The notes: generated by a model not told the origin, from the letters alone. A DNA stretch of 64,000 nucleotides from Bradyrhizobium sp. CCBAU 051011 (GCF_009930815.1 NZ_CP022222.1:6986501-7050500), one strand, 5' to 3'. Counted from the stretch's first letter, positions 8,557 to 18,424 are shown. Numbers and translations: made by a program.

Positions 8557-9143
8557 TTCAGGAGCTCCGACGCGGTCAGGATCGACTGCGCGATCTCGCC
8601 GATCTTCTTTTTCTCGCGCATCGCAGTGGAGCGCATCAGCACATAGGCCTCGTCTTCGGTCAGGCCCTTCACCTTCATCAGAATTCCCTTGGCGCGGTCG
8701 ATCACCTTGCGCTCCTCGAGCGCGGATTTGGTGCGGTCGAGTTCGTCCTGCAGCTTGGAGAAGGCGTTGAAGCGGGAGATACAGAGGTCGAGGATCGGCT
8801 TGATCCGCTCCTTCTTCAGTCCGTCCACGATGTAGGCGGAAACGCCGGCCTCGACGGAAGCCTGGATCGAGGCCGCATCGCTCTGGTCGACGAACATGGC
8901 GATCGGGCGCCGTACCGCGCGGCTGACCTGGAACATCTGTTCCAGCACGTCGCGGCTGGGATTTTCCAGATCAATCAGGATGACGTCGGGGTCGAGCGCA
9001 TAGATTCGGGCCAAAAGGCTCTGCATTTCGCTGATATGCACGACGCCGGTAAAGCCAGCCTCCCGCAACCCCTCTTCCAGGATTGCGGCCCGGATCGGGC
9101 TTTCGTCGACAATCACGATTTTCGGCGACGACTCAGCGCTCAT
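8553..9143 (-). CDS. nasT: NasT, ANTAR-domain antitermination response regulator
   Basis: This 196-residue protein has an N-terminal receiver-like domain (KIVIVDESPIRAAILEEGL, then DVILIDLENPSRDVLEQM) and a C-terminal ANTAR RNA-binding domain (residues about 130-190: ALEERKVIDRAKGILMKVKG, TEDEAYVLMRSTAM). NasT binds two-hairpin leader RNAs and prevents termination. It is the first gene of a two-gene operon with nasS, which shares a 4-bp overlap. It is divergent from rimO across about 110 bp. Confidence 0.93.
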   Translation of the reverse strand: MSAESSPKIVIVDESPIRAAILEEGLREAGFTGVVHISEMQSLLARIYALDPDVILIDLENPSRDVLEQMFQVSRAVRRPIAMFVDQSDAASIQASVEAGVSAYIVDGLKKERIKPILDLCISRFNAFSKLQDELDRTKSALEERKVIDRAKGILMKVKGLTEDEAYVLMRSTAMREKKKIGEIAQSILTASELLK

Positions 9144-9256
9144 CGATCAACTCATAACCCGGCGGGGCATCCATAGCACGGAAGACCGCCGCGCAAAGCC
9201 TTGTAATTGTGGGAAATTGGGACTAGTTCGTGCTCATCAATCAGGCAGATCTAGAT

Positions 9257-10582
9257 ATGCAACAGGCCGCTGCGCCCAAAGTCAGCTTTGTTTCGCTTGG
9301 GTGCCCCAAGGCGCTGGTGGATTCCGAGCGCATCATCACGCGGCTGCGCGCCGAAGGCTATGAGCTGGCGCGCAAGCATGACGGCGCCGACATCGTCATC
9401 GTCAACACCTGCGGCTTCCTCGACAGCGCCAAGCAGGAATCGCTCGGTGCCATCGGCGAGGCGATGGCCGAGAACGGCAAGGTGATCGTCACCGGCTGCA
9501 TGGGCGCCGAGCCCGAGCAGATCGAGGCGGCCTATCCCGGCGTGCTGTCGATCACCGGCCCGCAGCAATATGAGAGCGTACTGGAGGCCGTGCACCGCGC
9601 GCTGCCGCCGGTGCATAATCCGCATCTCGATCTGGTGCCGCCGCAGGGCGTCAAGCTGACGCCGCGGCACTACGCTTATTTGAAGATTTCCGAAGGTTGC
9701 AACAACCGCTGCAGCTTCTGCATCATCCCGAAACTGCGCGGCGACCTCGTCTCGCGTCCGGCCAATGACGTGCTGCGCGAGGCGGAAAAGCTCGTGGCGG
9801 CCGGCGTCAAGGAATTGCTCGTCATCTCGCAGGACACATCGGCCTACGGCGTCGATATCAAATATGCGGACAGCCCCTGGAAGGATCGCCAGGTCCGCGC
9901 CAAATTCTTCGACCTCGCAAAAGAGCTCGGCGAACTCGGCGCCTGGGTCCGGCTGGAATATGTCTACCCCTACCCGCATGTCGACGAAGTCATCGGCCTG
10001 ATGACCGAGGGCAAAATTCTGCCCTATCTCGACATTCCCTTCCAGCATGCGAGCCCGGACGTGCTGCGGGCCATGAAGCGTCCGGCCGCGCAGGAAAAGA
10101 CGCTGGCGCGGATCAAGAAGTGGCGCGAGGAATGTCCTGACCTCACGCTACGCTCGACCTTCATCGTCGGCTTTCCCGGCGAGACCGATTCCGACTTCGC
10201 CTATCTGCTCGACTGGCTCGAAGAAGCCGAGATCGATCGTCTGGGCTGCTTCAAGTATGAGCCGGTCGCCGGCGCCGCGTCCAACGCGATCGAAAATGCC
10301 GTGCCAGATGAGGTCAAGCAGGAGCGCTGGAACGCGCTGATGGCGCGGCAGCAGAAAATCTCCGCCCGCCGCCTCAAACGCAAGGTCGGCACCAGGCAGC
10401 AGATCATCATCGACGAGGTCGGACCGACGGTTGCGAAAGGCCGCTCAAAGGCCGACGCGCCGCAAGTCGACGGCGCGGTCTATTTGTCCAGCCGCCGCCC
10501 GCTGAAGGTCGGCGAGATCGTCACCGCGAAGATCGAGCGGTCCGATCAATACGATTTGCACGGCAGTGTCGCAGGGTTCTGA
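9257..10582 (+). CDS. rimO: RimO, ribosomal protein S12 methylthiotransferase
   Basis: This radical-SAM enzyme thiomethylates an aspartate of ribosomal protein S12. Of 441 residues, the N-terminal UPF0004 domain carries cluster ligands Cys16 ([12 protein letters not shown]), Cys52 ([10 protein letters not shown]) and Cys81 ([10 protein letters not shown]). The radical-SAM domain has [14 protein letters not shown] with Cys148, Cys152 and Cys155, and the C terminus is a TRAM domain ([20 protein letters not shown] onward). The ATG at 9257 begins [11 protein letters not shown] and gives the length usual in this genus. A GTG at 9230 would add nine residues. Confidence 0.96.
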   Translation: MQQAAAPKVSFVSLGCPKALVDSERIITRLRAEGYELARKHDGADIVIVNTCGFLDSAKQESLGAIGEAMAENGKVIVTGCMGAEPEQIEAAYPGVLSITGPQQYESVLEAVHRALPPVHNPHLDLVPPQGVKLTPRHYAYLKISEGCNNRCSFCIIPKLRGDLVSRPANDVLREAEKLVAAGVKELLVISQDTSAYGVDIKYADSPWKDRQVRAKFFDLAKELGELGAWVRLEYVYPYPHVDEVIGLMTEGKILPYLDIPFQHASPDVLRAMKRPAAQEKTLARIKKWREECPDLTLRSTFIVGFPGETDSDFAYLLDWLEEAEIDRLGCFKYEPVAGAASNAIENAVPDEVKQERWNALMARQQKISARRLKRKVGTRQQIIIDEVGPTVAKGRSKADAPQVDGAVYLSSRRPLKVGEIVTAKIERSDQYDLHGSVAGF

Positions 10583-10793
10583 CCCCGGCTCAGGAAGTAG
10601 CGAGCCACGGCGGCGGCAGCGCTCCGGCGGGGCTTCCGCTTGACACGGCCAGCCCTTCGGCTGTATGGGCCATCGCCATGAAGCTGAACCGGACCAACCG
10701 CCGCCCCTGCCTGCGTCGTCGCTCCCGCGACGATGATGGGGCGCGCCATGTCCGACGACAACGCTGATCAGCTAGTTTCAGCCAAGTTCTCGA

Positions 10794-10830
10794 GAAGGCC
10801 GCACCCTCAAAAGTGCGGCCTTCTTGCGTT
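10794..10830 (+). terminator. Hairpin terminator between rimO and the aminotransferase
   Basis: An 11-bp stem, GAAGGCCGCAC pairing with GTGCGGCCTTC, has an 8-base loop and is followed by TTGCGTTT, a modest T-rich tail. It lies 212 bp after rimO. In the intervening 10583-10793 I see only a short arginine-rich frame at 10678 with no convincing coding signal. Confidence 0.6.
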
Positions 10831-10869
10831 TCGGCCTCACCTTTCACCCACTACCCAGAGGAGATCGAC

Positions 10870-12066
10870 ATGACTGACGCCACCCATCCGTTCGACGCGC
10901 TGATGGAGATTACCGCTCGCCCGCCGGTGGTGTTCGTCCGCGGTGCGGGCTCCTTTCTCTGGGACGACTCCCGCAAGCGCTATCTCGACTTCGTGCAGGG
11001 CTGGGCTGTCAACGCACTCGGCCATTCGCCGCCTGCCGTTGCGGAAGCGCTTGCCGCACAGGCCAACAGGCTGCTGACGCCAAGTCCCGCCTTCTACAAT
11101 GGTCCGAGCCTCGAGCTGGCGCAGGCGTTGGTCGAAAAAAGCTGCTTCGATCAGGTCTTCTTCGCCAATTCCGGCGCCGAAGCCAATGAAGGCGCCATCA
11201 AGCTCGCGCGCAAATACGGCGCCAAATACAAGAACGGCGCGTTCGAAATCATCACCTTCGAAGGCGGATTTCACGGCCGCACGCTCGCGACCATGTCGGC
11301 CTCGGGCAAGAAGGCGTTCGAACCACTGTTCGAACCCAAAGTATCGGGCTTCCGGAAAGCCAAGCTCAACGATCTCGATTCAGTGAAGGCGCTGATCTCG
11401 GACAACACGGTCGCGGTGATGTTGGAGCCGATCCAGGGCGAAGCCGGTGTCTGGCCGGCCACCGATCAATTCCTGAAGGAGTTGCGCGCGTTGACGAAGC
11501 AGCACGGCCTGCTGCTGATCGTGGACGAGATTCAGACCGGCATGGGCCGGACCGGCAAGCTGTTCCACTACGAGCACGCCGCTATCGAGCCCGACATCAT
11601 GACGCTCGGCAAGGGTATCGGCGGCGGCGTGCCGCTGGCCGCCCTGCTCGCCACCGGGCACGCCTCCTGCTTCGAACACGGCGACCAGGGCGGCACCTTC
11701 AACGGCAATCCCCTGATGTGCGCTGCGGGCCTGGCCGTGCTCGACCATGTGGCCAAGCCGGAATTCCTGAAAGCTGTGGCGGACGCCGGCCTGTTCCTGG
11801 AAAGCGAGCTGCACAAACTGTCCGCCCGGCATGGGCTCGGCGAGGTGCGCGGCCGCGGCCTGCTGCTGGCGCTCGACCTCAAACTGCCGATCGGTGCGTC
11901 AATCGTGGCCGAAGCGTTCGCAGACGGCGTACTCATCAACTCGCCGCAGCCCGATGCGCTGCGCTTCATGCCGGCGCTCAACGTCACGCGCGAGGAGATA
12001 TCACTGATGATCGATTGCCTGGATGCGATTTTGGTCAAGGCAGGCGCGGCGCGTCGGGTGGCGTAA
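10870..12066 (+). CDS. Class III PLP aminotransferase, ArgD (acetylornithine) type
   Basis: This 398-residue class III aminotransferase has [20 protein letters not shown] (97-116), the PLP-contacting [12 protein letters not shown] (Asp219) and the Schiff-base lysine Lys248 in [14 protein letters not shown]. The sequence is most like acetylornithine transaminases, which transfer the amino group of N-acetylornithine to 2-oxoglutarate in arginine synthesis. It stands alone, without argF or argB, so it may be a second ArgD-like enzyme of different specificity. AGAGGAGA precedes the ATG at 10870. A palindromic repeat follows the stop. Confidence 0.85.
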   Translation: MTDATHPFDALMEITARPPVVFVRGAGSFLWDDSRKRYLDFVQGWAVNALGHSPPAVAEALAAQANRLLTPSPAFYNGPSLELAQALVEKSCFDQVFFANSGAEANEGAIKLARKYGAKYKNGAFEIITFEGGFHGRTLATMSASGKKAFEPLFEPKVSGFRKAKLNDLDSVKALISDNTVAVMLEPIQGEAGVWPATDQFLKELRALTKQHGLLLIVDEIQTGMGRTGKLFHYEHAAIEPDIMTLGKGIGGGVPLAALLATGHASCFEHGDQGGTFNGNPLMCAAGLAVLDHVAKPEFLKAVADAGLFLESELHKLSARHGLGEVRGRGLLLALDLKLPIGASIVAEAFADGVLINSPQPDALRFMPALNVTREEISLMIDCLDAILVKAGAARRVA

Positions 12067-12074
12067 GGCTCTCA

Positions 12075-12153
12075 TGTCATTCCGGGGCGATGCGGAGCAT
12101 CGAACCCGGAATCTCGAGATTCCGGGTTCACGCTTCGCGTGCCCCGGAATGAC
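12075..12153. repeat. Intergenic palindromic repeat
   Basis: A long inverted repeat: GTCATTCCGGGGCG pairs with the distal CGTGCCCCGGAATGAC, and an inner dyad AACCCGGAATCT / AGATTCCGGGTT is centred near 12117. It fills the gap between two convergent genes and could terminate both. The type is widespread in Bradyrhizobium. Confidence 0.75.
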
Positions 12154-12160
12154 GGTGACG

Positions 12161-13135
12161 TCACGGCCGCAAGATCGCAGCCCCCGTCGTCGCGCGGCTC
12201 TCGAGCTCGGTATGCGCTTTCGCCGCATCCTTCAGCGCGTAGGCATGGTTGATCGGCACGTGGAGCTTGCCGTTGATGACGGCGGCGAACAGCGTGTCGG
12301 CGCCTTCGAGCAGTTCGTTCCGGGTAGAGACGTAATCGTTGAGCTTCGGCCGCGTCGCAAACAGCGAGCCGTGATTGTTGAGCTCGGCGAGTGGGAACGG
12401 CGGCACCGGGCCGGAGGCGTTGCCGAAACTGACGAACAGGCCGCGCGGCCGCAGGCACGACAGTGAGCCCGGGAAGGTGGTCTTGCCTACGCCGTCATAG
12501 ACGACGTCGCACAGCTCGTTGCGGCTGATCTGTTTGACGCGGGCCACGAAGTCTTCCTCGTTGTAGAGGATGACGTGATCGCAGCCATTGGCCAGCGCAA
12601 GATCGGCCTTGGCCTTGGAGCCGACGGTGCCAATCACATGGGCGCCGAGCGCCTTCGCCCACTGGCAGGCCAACAGGCCGATGCCGCCGGCGGCGGCGTG
12701 GATCAGCACGCGATGGCCGGGTTCGACCTTGAAGGTCTTGTGCAGGAGGTACCAGACCGTCAAACCCTTGAGCATCAGCACCGCGCCCTGCTCGTAGGTG
12801 ATGTGGTCCGGCAGCTTGACCAGCTTGTCCGCCGGGATCACCCGCTCCGAGGCGTAGCCGCCGAGCGTGAAATAATAGGCGACGCGATCGCCGGGATGAA
12901 AATTGGTGACGCCGGGTCCGACGGCCACCACCTCGCCGGCGGCCTCGTTGCCGGCGATGAACGGCAGGCCGGGCGCCTTGTAGAGGCCGGTACGGAAATA
13001 GACGTCGATGAAGTTCAGGCCGACGGCGTGCTGGCGGATGCGGACCTCGCCCGCTGCAGGCGCCGCTACGTCCACGTCTTCATACACCAGGGCTTCCGGC
13101 CCCCCTACCTTGTGCACGCGCACGGCCTTGGTCAT
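12161..13135 (-). CDS. Quinone oxidoreductase (zeta-crystallin/QOR family)
   Basis: This 324-residue zinc-independent medium-chain reductase has an N-terminal GroES-like domain (GEVRIRQHAVGLNFIDVYFR) and a Rossmann domain with the NADPH-binding AAAGGIG at residues 147-153, the form typical of quinone oxidoreductases. No catalytic zinc cysteines are present. It probably reduces quinones with NADPH by one-electron transfer. The ATG at 13135 is preceded by GGGAG about 9 bases upstream. An upstream in-frame extension to 13192 lacks such a site. Confidence 0.9.
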   Translation of the reverse strand: MTKAVRVHKVGGPEALVYEDVDVAAPAAGEVRIRQHAVGLNFIDVYFRTGLYKAPGLPFIAGNEAAGEVVAVGPGVTNFHPGDRVAYYFTLGGYASERVIPADKLVKLPDHITYEQGAVLMLKGLTVWYLLHKTFKVEPGHRVLIHAAAGGIGLLACQWAKALGAHVIGTVGSKAKADLALANGCDHVILYNEEDFVARVKQISRNELCDVVYDGVGKTTFPGSLSCLRPRGLFVSFGNASGPVPPFPLAELNNHGSLFATRPKLNDYVSTRNELLEGADTLFAAVINGKLHVPINHAYALKDAAKAHTELESRATTGAAILRP

Positions 13136-13210
13136 GACAGTCTCCCTCGGTATTTCCTGAAACGCCCAACCTGAAAGCGAAACGAAAGCCATCGCCGGCC
13201 GGATGTCAAC

Positions 13211-13945
13211 TCACCCCCGGCTCCTGACGGCCTTCTTGCGGTTGCGCCGGGCGAGCACGTTGAACAGTTCGACCGCGGCTGCGAACAACATGGCGAAATA
13301 GATGTAGCCGCGCGGAATATGGAATTTGAATCCATCCGCCACCAGCGCCACGCCGATCAGCACCAGGAAGGCCAATGCCAGCATCTTGGTGGTCGGGTGA
13401 TTGGCCACGAACCGGGCCACCGGACCCGACGAGACATACATCACGACGCATGCGATCACGACGGCAGCGATCATGATTTCCAGGTCCTGCGCCATGCCGA
13501 TCGCGGTGATGATCGAGTCCAGCGAGAACACCATGTCGATGACGATGATCTGCATGATCACCCAGAAGAATACGCTGGTTTTGGGTTCGCCATCGGGCTC
13601 GCCATGGCTCGCCTCGACCTCGCCATGAATTTCATGCGTCGCCTTCGCGATCAGGAAGGCGCCGCCAGCAATCAGGATGATGTCCCTCCAGGACAGTTCG
13701 ACGTTTCGCACCGTGATGACAGGCTCCGTCAGGCCGATCAGCCACACCAGCAGGCTGAGCAGCACGATGCGGAACACCAGCGCCAGCAAGAGGCCGATTT
13801 GACGCGCGCGCTTGGCCTGCTCTGGCGGGATTCGCGACACGATCACCGAAATGAAGATGACGTTGTCGATACCGAGCACGATTTCCAGTGCCGTCAACGT
13901 CAGTAGCGCCGCCCAGGCTTCCGGGCTCGTCAACAATTCCATCAT
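13211..13945 (-). CDS. TerC family integral membrane protein
   Basis: This 244-residue multi-pass membrane protein has the TerC signature EIVLGIDNVIFISVIVSR (residues 21-38, with Asp27-Asn28) and the matching second-half motif DMVFSLDSIITAIGMA. About seven hydrophobic helices are visible. TerC/Alx proteins act in metal (notably manganese) export linked to the Sec machinery; older literature ties them to tellurite resistance. The ATG overlaps the stop of pcs (ATGA, 13942-13945), so it is translationally coupled to phospholipid synthesis. Confidence 0.9.
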   Translation of the reverse strand: MMELLTSPEAWAALLTLTALEIVLGIDNVIFISVIVSRIPPEQAKRARQIGLLLALVFRIVLLSLLVWLIGLTEPVITVRNVELSWRDIILIAGGAFLIAKATHEIHGEVEASHGEPDGEPKTSVFFWVIMQIIVIDMVFSLDSIITAIGMAQDLEIMIAAVVIACVVMYVSSGPVARFVANHPTTKMLALAFLVLIGVALVADGFKFHIPRGYIYFAMLFAAAVELFNVLARRNRKKAVRSRG

Positions 13946-14676
13946 GCTCTGAACGACTTTATTTGCCGGATCACGGCGTCGCTTCCCACAACATAGGCGG
14001 CAATGGCGCAAAGCCCGGCGATGATGGGAGCACCCACGTTGAAATCGCTGATGAGCGTGTAGATCGCAAGCACGGCTCCGATTGCCATCAGCCACAGGGT
14101 CAGCCAGCGCAGACGCACCACCCGGAACGGGTGCAGCACATGAAACGGGGCGAATGTGAGCGCGATCAGGATTGCGATTCCCAGCGTGGCGAGTTCCTTC
14201 GGCAGGTTCAGCAAGAACAAATAAAACGCCGCGGCGTTCCACAGCGCCGGAAAACCTCGGAAGTGATTGTCGGAGGCCTTCATGCGTCGGTCGGCGAAAT
14301 AGAGCGCACCGGAAACCATAATGCCGATGCCGAGTATGGGCGCCGCCAGCGGCAGCAGCCTGCCGCTCGCGGTGATGGCATAGGCCGGAACGAAGACGTA
14401 CGTTACGAAATCGACGACGAGATCGAGAACCTCGCCCGACCAGTTCGGCTGCAACCGCACGACGTCAGGTTTTCGCGCCAGCGGGCCGTCGATGGCATCG
14501 ATGATCAGGGCGACGCCAAGCCAGCCGAACATGCTGGCCCAATGCTCGCGCACGGCCTCCAGCATCGCGAGCAACGCGACGCCCGCGCCCAGCGCCGTAA
14601 AAATGTGTACGGCGAATGCGGCGGTTCGCATTCGACTGGTTGCAGGAGCGGAATCTGGCTCTGAGGTCTGGTCCAT
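13942..14676 (-). CDS. pcs: Phosphatidylcholine synthase
   Basis: This 244-residue CDP-alcohol phosphotransferase has about eight membrane helices and condenses CDP-diacylglycerol with choline. The active-site motif is complete: Asp63-Gly64, Ala67-Arg68, Gly81, Asp85 and Asp89. Arg and Gly are separated by 12 residues, the longer spacing that I recall as specific to Pcs rather than other family members. Phosphatidylcholine is a main membrane lipid of rhizobia and is needed for symbiosis. The start is uncertain: an ATG at 14715 would add 13 residues, and neither site has a strong ribosome-binding sequence. Confidence 0.88.
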   Translation of the reverse strand: MDQTSEPDSAPATSRMRTAAFAVHIFTALGAGVALLAMLEAVREHWASMFGWLGVALIIDAIDGPLARKPDVVRLQPNWSGEVLDLVVDFVTYVFVPAYAITASGRLLPLAAPILGIGIMVSGALYFADRRMKASDNHFRGFPALWNAAAFYLFLLNLPKELATLGIAILIALTFAPFHVLHPFRVVRLRWLTLWLMAIGAVLAIYTLISDFNVGAPIIAGLCAIAAYVVGSDAVIRQIKSFRA

Positions 14677-14810
14677 TGCTCGGGCAGTGCTATCAGGAAT
14701 CGCTCCGATTTGCATATCGGCGATTGCGGCGTTCCGCCGCGCGATTGGGCGGAAACATTTCGTCCGGTTGACGGCTTGAAAATGCCCGCCCGAACGTCAA
14801 TTGTCCCAAT

Positions 14811-16001
14811 ATGAACGACGCATCTCAGGTTTATGACGCCGCTGTGATCGGCGGCGGGCCAGCGGGGTTGACCGCCGCCGTCGCGCTGGCCGCAACGGGC
14901 GTAAAGATCGCCCTGCTCGCCCGCCGTGTCCCCTATGCCGACAACCGCACGACGGCACTATTGGGAGCATCCACCGATCTGCTGGAACGGCTGGACGTCT
15001 GGCCGCGCTGCCGCAACAAGGCGGCGGCCCTGCGGACCATGCGCCTCGTTGACGATACCGGCCGGCTGATCCGGGCGCCGGAAGTGCGCTTCAGCTCGGA
15101 CGAGATCGGTCTCGAACAATTCGGCTACAACATCGACAACCGCTCGCTGATGGTTGCCCTGGAAGAGCGCGCCGCAGAACTTTCGAACCTGACCCGGTTT
15201 GACGATGAGGCTGTAACGATCGACCCGCAGGATGCGCTCGTTTCGATCCGCACCGGCAAGGGCGGCCAGCTCGCCGCGCGGCTGGTAATCGGCGCCGACG
15301 GACGGCAATCGCCCTCCCGCGAGGCAGCCGGCATTACGATCAGCCGCCGCGACCTGCATCAGTCGGCGCTGACCTTCAACATTTCCCATTCCCGGCCGCA
15401 CAACGGCATCTCCACCGAGTTTCACACCGCGCAGGGCCCATGCGTATTCGTGCCCCTGCCCGGCGACCGCTGCAGTGTGGTGTGGGTTGCAGCAACCCGG
15501 GAAGCCGAGCGGCTGATGTCGCTCAGCGACGACGAATTGTCGGAAGCCGCGGAAACGCAGTCGCACTCCATTCTCGGCCGCGTCCAGGTCGAAGCCGGGC
15601 GTAACCTGTTTCCGCTGACAATCGAGCGTCCCGACCAGTTCGCCAGCCATCGTGTCGCACTGGTCGGTGAATCCGCCCATGTGGTGCCGCCGATCGGCGC
15701 GCAGGGCCTCAACATGGGATTGCGCGATGCGGCCGATATCGCCGACATCGCAGGCAGCGCAATCTCGCTCGGGGAAGATCCGGGATCGCCGGCGGTGCTG
15801 GCGCGCTATCAGTCCGCCCGCCGCACCGACGTCGCGAGCCGGCTGATTGCCATCGATGTCGCCAACCGTTCATTGCTCAGCGATTTCTTAGGCATGCAAT
15901 CGCTGCGCGCGGCCGGCATGCACCTGCTTGGTTCGTTCGGCCCGCTGCGGCGGCTCGCGATGCGCGAGGGGCTGGCGCCGACCTGGAAGCGCGTCAGCTA
16001 A
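14811..16001 (+). CDS. UbiH/UbiF/COQ6-family FAD-dependent hydroxylase
   Basis: This 396-residue flavin monooxygenase has the dinucleotide-binding AAVIGGGPAGLTAA at the N terminus (Gly14, Gly16, Gly19), VIGADGRQSPSREAAG in the middle and the second FAD motif VALVGESAHVVPPIGAQGLN followed by MGLRDAADIADI. This layout defines the ubiquinone-pathway hydroxylases, and alphaproteobacteria use such enzymes (UbiL, UbiM, UbiH) at different ring positions. Which position this one hydroxylates cannot be told from sequence alone. It is divergent from pcs. Confidence 0.88.
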   Translation: MNDASQVYDAAVIGGGPAGLTAAVALAATGVKIALLARRVPYADNRTTALLGASTDLLERLDVWPRCRNKAAALRTMRLVDDTGRLIRAPEVRFSSDEIGLEQFGYNIDNRSLMVALEERAAELSNLTRFDDEAVTIDPQDALVSIRTGKGGQLAARLVIGADGRQSPSREAAGITISRRDLHQSALTFNISHSRPHNGISTEFHTAQGPCVFVPLPGDRCSVVWVAATREAERLMSLSDDELSEAAETQSHSILGRVQVEAGRNLFPLTIERPDQFASHRVALVGESAHVVPPIGAQGLNMGLRDAADIADIAGSAISLGEDPGSPAVLARYQSARRTDVASRLIAIDVANRSLLSDFLGMQSLRAAGMHLLGSFGPLRRLAMREGLAPTWKRVS

Positions 16002-16100
16002 GGCCGGCCGCAGGCGGCGCAAGTCTTTGCGAGCCGGGTACCATTCTACTTTGCATGGGGTTGTTTTCGATATTTTCGTTTCGAGCACCCGCGCAACGCC

Positions 16101-17054
16101 TTACGGAAACGCCAGCCGTCCGCTCTGGATGAACCACATCACGCTGGTCAGCGTGACCACGGAGGCGAAGGTCCCGATCAGGACGGCGACGGACGCCGGT
16201 TCGATCCAGGTGTTGTTCTGCCGCGCGATCACGAACACGTTCAGCGCCGGCGGCAATGCCGCCATCAGGACGGCGGTCGCAGCCCAGGGCTGTGCGAACG
16301 GGCCGAACAGCAGCATCAGGGCGAACACGATTAGCGGATGGATCAGCAGCTTGATCGCGATCACGCCGGGCACCTCCCAAGGCACGCGGTCGAACGGCCG
16401 CAGCGCCACGGTCACGCCCAGCACGAACAGCGCCGTCGGTGCCGCAGCGTTCTGCAGAAACAGCAGCGTCCTGTCGATGGCGACCGGCAACTGGATGTGC
16501 AACGCCGCGGTGAGCGCGCCCGCCGCCGCCGACATGATCAGCGGATTGAGCACGATCTGCCGCGCGGCTACACCAATAGCATGCAGGAAAGACGGATGTT
16601 TGCGATCGGTCACTGCCATTAGCAGCGGCACGATCGTGAACAGAAAAATGCTGTCGCAGCAGAAGATCAGCGCGGTCGGCGCCGCCGCCTTGGCTCCAAG
16701 CACCGCCAGCGCCAGCCCGGGGCCCATATAGCCGATATTGCCGTAAGCGCCGGCAAGCCCCGCCATGGTGGCCTTGCGCAGCGACAATTCGCCGATGATC
16801 CGGCCAGCCACCATGGCAAGGACGAAGGCGCAGACGGTCGCAAGCGTAGTTGCGATCAAGAATGGCGGGTTGTTCAGTTCGGAAAACGGCGTCTCCGACA
16901 TGATGCGAAATAGCAGCGCCGGCAGCGAGACGTAGAGCAGGAAGAAGTTCATCCAGCTGAGGCCCGATTCCGGCAGCCCCCGGGTCTTGCCACAGGCGAA
17001 GCCGATAAAAATCAATCCAAAATAGGGGAGCGCGAGGTTGAGGATATCGACCAT
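16101..17054 (-). CDS. AEC family transporter (auxin efflux carrier type)
   Basis: This 317-residue membrane protein has two blocks of five helices: residues about 5-150 and 175-315. Family features include the N-terminal LALPYFGLIFIGFACGK, AGAYGNIGYMGPGLALAVLG in the first half and ALPPALNVFVIARQNN in the second. AEC carriers move organic acids or auxin-like compounds, and bacterial substrates include malate and malonate. It stands alone on its strand, convergent with the hydroxylase gene and divergent from hspQ. Confidence 0.9.
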   Translation of the reverse strand: MVDILNLALPYFGLIFIGFACGKTRGLPESGLSWMNFFLLYVSLPALLFRIMSETPFSELNNPPFLIATTLATVCAFVLAMVAGRIIGELSLRKATMAGLAGAYGNIGYMGPGLALAVLGAKAAAPTALIFCCDSIFLFTIVPLLMAVTDRKHPSFLHAIGVAARQIVLNPLIMSAAAGALTAALHIQLPVAIDRTLLFLQNAAAPTALFVLGVTVALRPFDRVPWEVPGVIAIKLLIHPLIVFALMLLFGPFAQPWAATAVLMAALPPALNVFVIARQNNTWIEPASVAVLIGTFASVVTLTSVMWFIQSGRLAFP

Positions 17055-17177
17055 CTCGGAAGCGTCTTTTCGTCAGTGATTTCGGGGGGATGGCGCCGGA
17101 TATGGCCACTATACGTAAAGGTTAACTCGTTCTATTGCCCCTAGCATCGGCCACAATCATGGTCTATTCGACGGGAC

Positions 17178-17510
17178 ATGATCAAAGCGCGCACCGCCAA
17201 ATTTCAGATCGGGCAGATCGTCCGCCACCGGGTGTTCTCATTCCGCGGCGTGATTTTCGACATCGATCCGGAATTCAACAATACCGAGGAATGGTGGTTG
17301 TCGATCCCCGAGGAGGTTCGGCCTCACAAGGACCAGCCGTTCTATCACCTGCTCGCGGAAAATTCGGAGTCCGAATACGTCGCCTATGTCTCGGAGCAAA
17401 ATCTGCTGCCGGACGATTCCGGCGAACCGATCCGGCATTCGCAGGTGGCCGAGATCTTCGTGAAGGACAAGTCGGGCGGTTACCGGCCGCGCAATCCGTC
17501 GCTGAACTAG
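17178..17510 (+). CDS. hspQ: Heat shock protein HspQ
   Basis: This 110-residue YccV/HspQ-family protein has AKFQIGQIVRHRVFSFRGVI at residues 7-26, FDIDPEFNNTEEWW and HLLAENSESEYVAYVSEQNL. HspQ binds hemimethylated origin DNA in E. coli and acts as a substrate and specificity enhancer of Lon. The length matches the family. A dispersed repeat and a strong bidirectional terminator follow. Confidence 0.93.
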   Translation: MIKARTAKFQIGQIVRHRVFSFRGVIFDIDPEFNNTEEWWLSIPEEVRPHKDQPFYHLLAENSESEYVAYVSEQNLLPDDSGEPIRHSQVAEIFVKDKSGGYRPRNPSLN

Positions 17511-17562
17511 CGCGGTTTCGCGCAAAAGCGGAAACTGGTTTGCTCCAGGCAAACGCGTCAAC
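17511..17562. repeat. Dispersed intergenic repeat (copy 2, divergent)
   Basis: GCGGTTTCGCGCAAAAGCGG, then AACTGGTTTGC and AAACGCGTCAACG. It keeps the order of the elements at 6961 and 34803 but differs in many bases, so it looks like an older or different subfamily of the same intergenic element. Confidence 0.45.
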
Positions 17563-17586
17563 GCCGAGCCATCTCTGACTGGAAAC

Positions 17587-17620
17587 ACAAAAGGCGCCCG
17601 GTTGGGGCGCCTTTTGTTTT
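17587..17620. terminator. Bidirectional Rho-independent terminator
   Basis: The stem CAAAAGGCGCCC / GGGCGCCTTTTG encloses a short GGTTG-type loop and is followed by TTTTGT. A-rich on one side and T-rich on the other, it serves both convergent genes (hspQ and the IalB protein). Confidence 0.88.
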
Positions 17621-17638
17621 GTCGAACGGCTGCGGCCG

Positions 17639-18424
17639 TTACTTCGCCGCCGGATTGGCGCCGCCCGGTTGGGCCGCCTCCAGCTTCTTGCGCTGCTCTT
17701 CGGCCCGCTTCTGCAGCTCTTCCTGCAGTTTCTTCTGGTTTTCCTCGAACTGCTTCGGATCGGTCGGCGGACCGTCATAGGCCTTGGCGAATTCGCCCGC
17801 GAGCGGCAGCGGCAACGTCAGTGGCGCACCGTTGGAATTGATCGCCTGAACAACGAGGTTCTGGCCCTTCTTCAGGCTGGCGATCAGCTCAGGGGTCGCC
17901 TCGTAGTCGGACATGCAACCGTTCTGGAAGCAGATGACGTAGGGACCCTGCATCGGCGCATTGCTATCGACGATGATCCGCGTGCCGTGGACGAGCTGCA
18001 TGCCGAGCGGCAGCGTCACGCGCAGGAGCTTTTTCGGCTCGCCTTCCGGCTCGATGATGACGGCGGCGATTACGGGCTGGCCCGACTCGATGCGGCCGTC
18101 CTTGCCGGTGAAGCAAACCTGCTTGGCGCCGGCTTCCTGACCCTTGAGGCAGAACTTGGTCCAGGGAGCGTAGATCAGCTGAACCTGCTGTTCCTGCGGC
18201 GGGGTGGCTCCGGCGGCGGGGGCACCGGCCGCAGGGGCTTGCGGGGCGGGCGCGGGAGCCTTGGGAGCCGCCTTCGGAGCCGCTTTCGGCGCGGCGGGCG
18301 CCGGCGCTGGTGCCTGCGCCTGCGCACCCGACGCAATCAACGTTGCCGACAGTGCCGAGGCCGCCAACAGGGCCAACATCTGCCCACGCGGCCGGACTGA
18401 CCCGGCCAAGATACGGAAATTCAT
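17639..18424 (-). CDS. Invasion-associated locus B (IalB) family protein
   Basis: This 261-residue exported protein has a long N-terminal signal segment (LLAASALSATLIASGAQAQ), a low-complexity linker of repeated AAPK/PAPA units, and an IalB domain from VQLIYAPWTKFCLKGQEAG to the C-terminal third, which contains four cysteines. The last 45 residues are a charged helix (QFEENQKKLQEELQKRAEEQ) with coiled-coil character. IalB was named for Bartonella erythrocyte invasion; in rhizobia the role is unknown and envelope-related. The ATG at 18424 is preferred over 18478 because it opens the signal peptide properly. Confidence 0.85.
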   Translation of the reverse strand: MNFRILAGSVRPRGQMLALLAASALSATLIASGAQAQAPAPAPAAPKAAPKAAPKAPAPAPQAPAAGAPAAGATPPQEQQVQLIYAPWTKFCLKGQEAGAKQVCFTGKDGRIESGQPVIAAVIIEPEGEPKKLLRVTLPLGMQLVHGTRIIVDSNAPMQGPYVICFQNGCMSDYEATPELIASLKKGQNLVVQAINSNGAPLTLPLPLAGEFAKAYDGPPTDPKQFEENQKKLQEELQKRAEEQRKKLEAAQPGGANPAAK

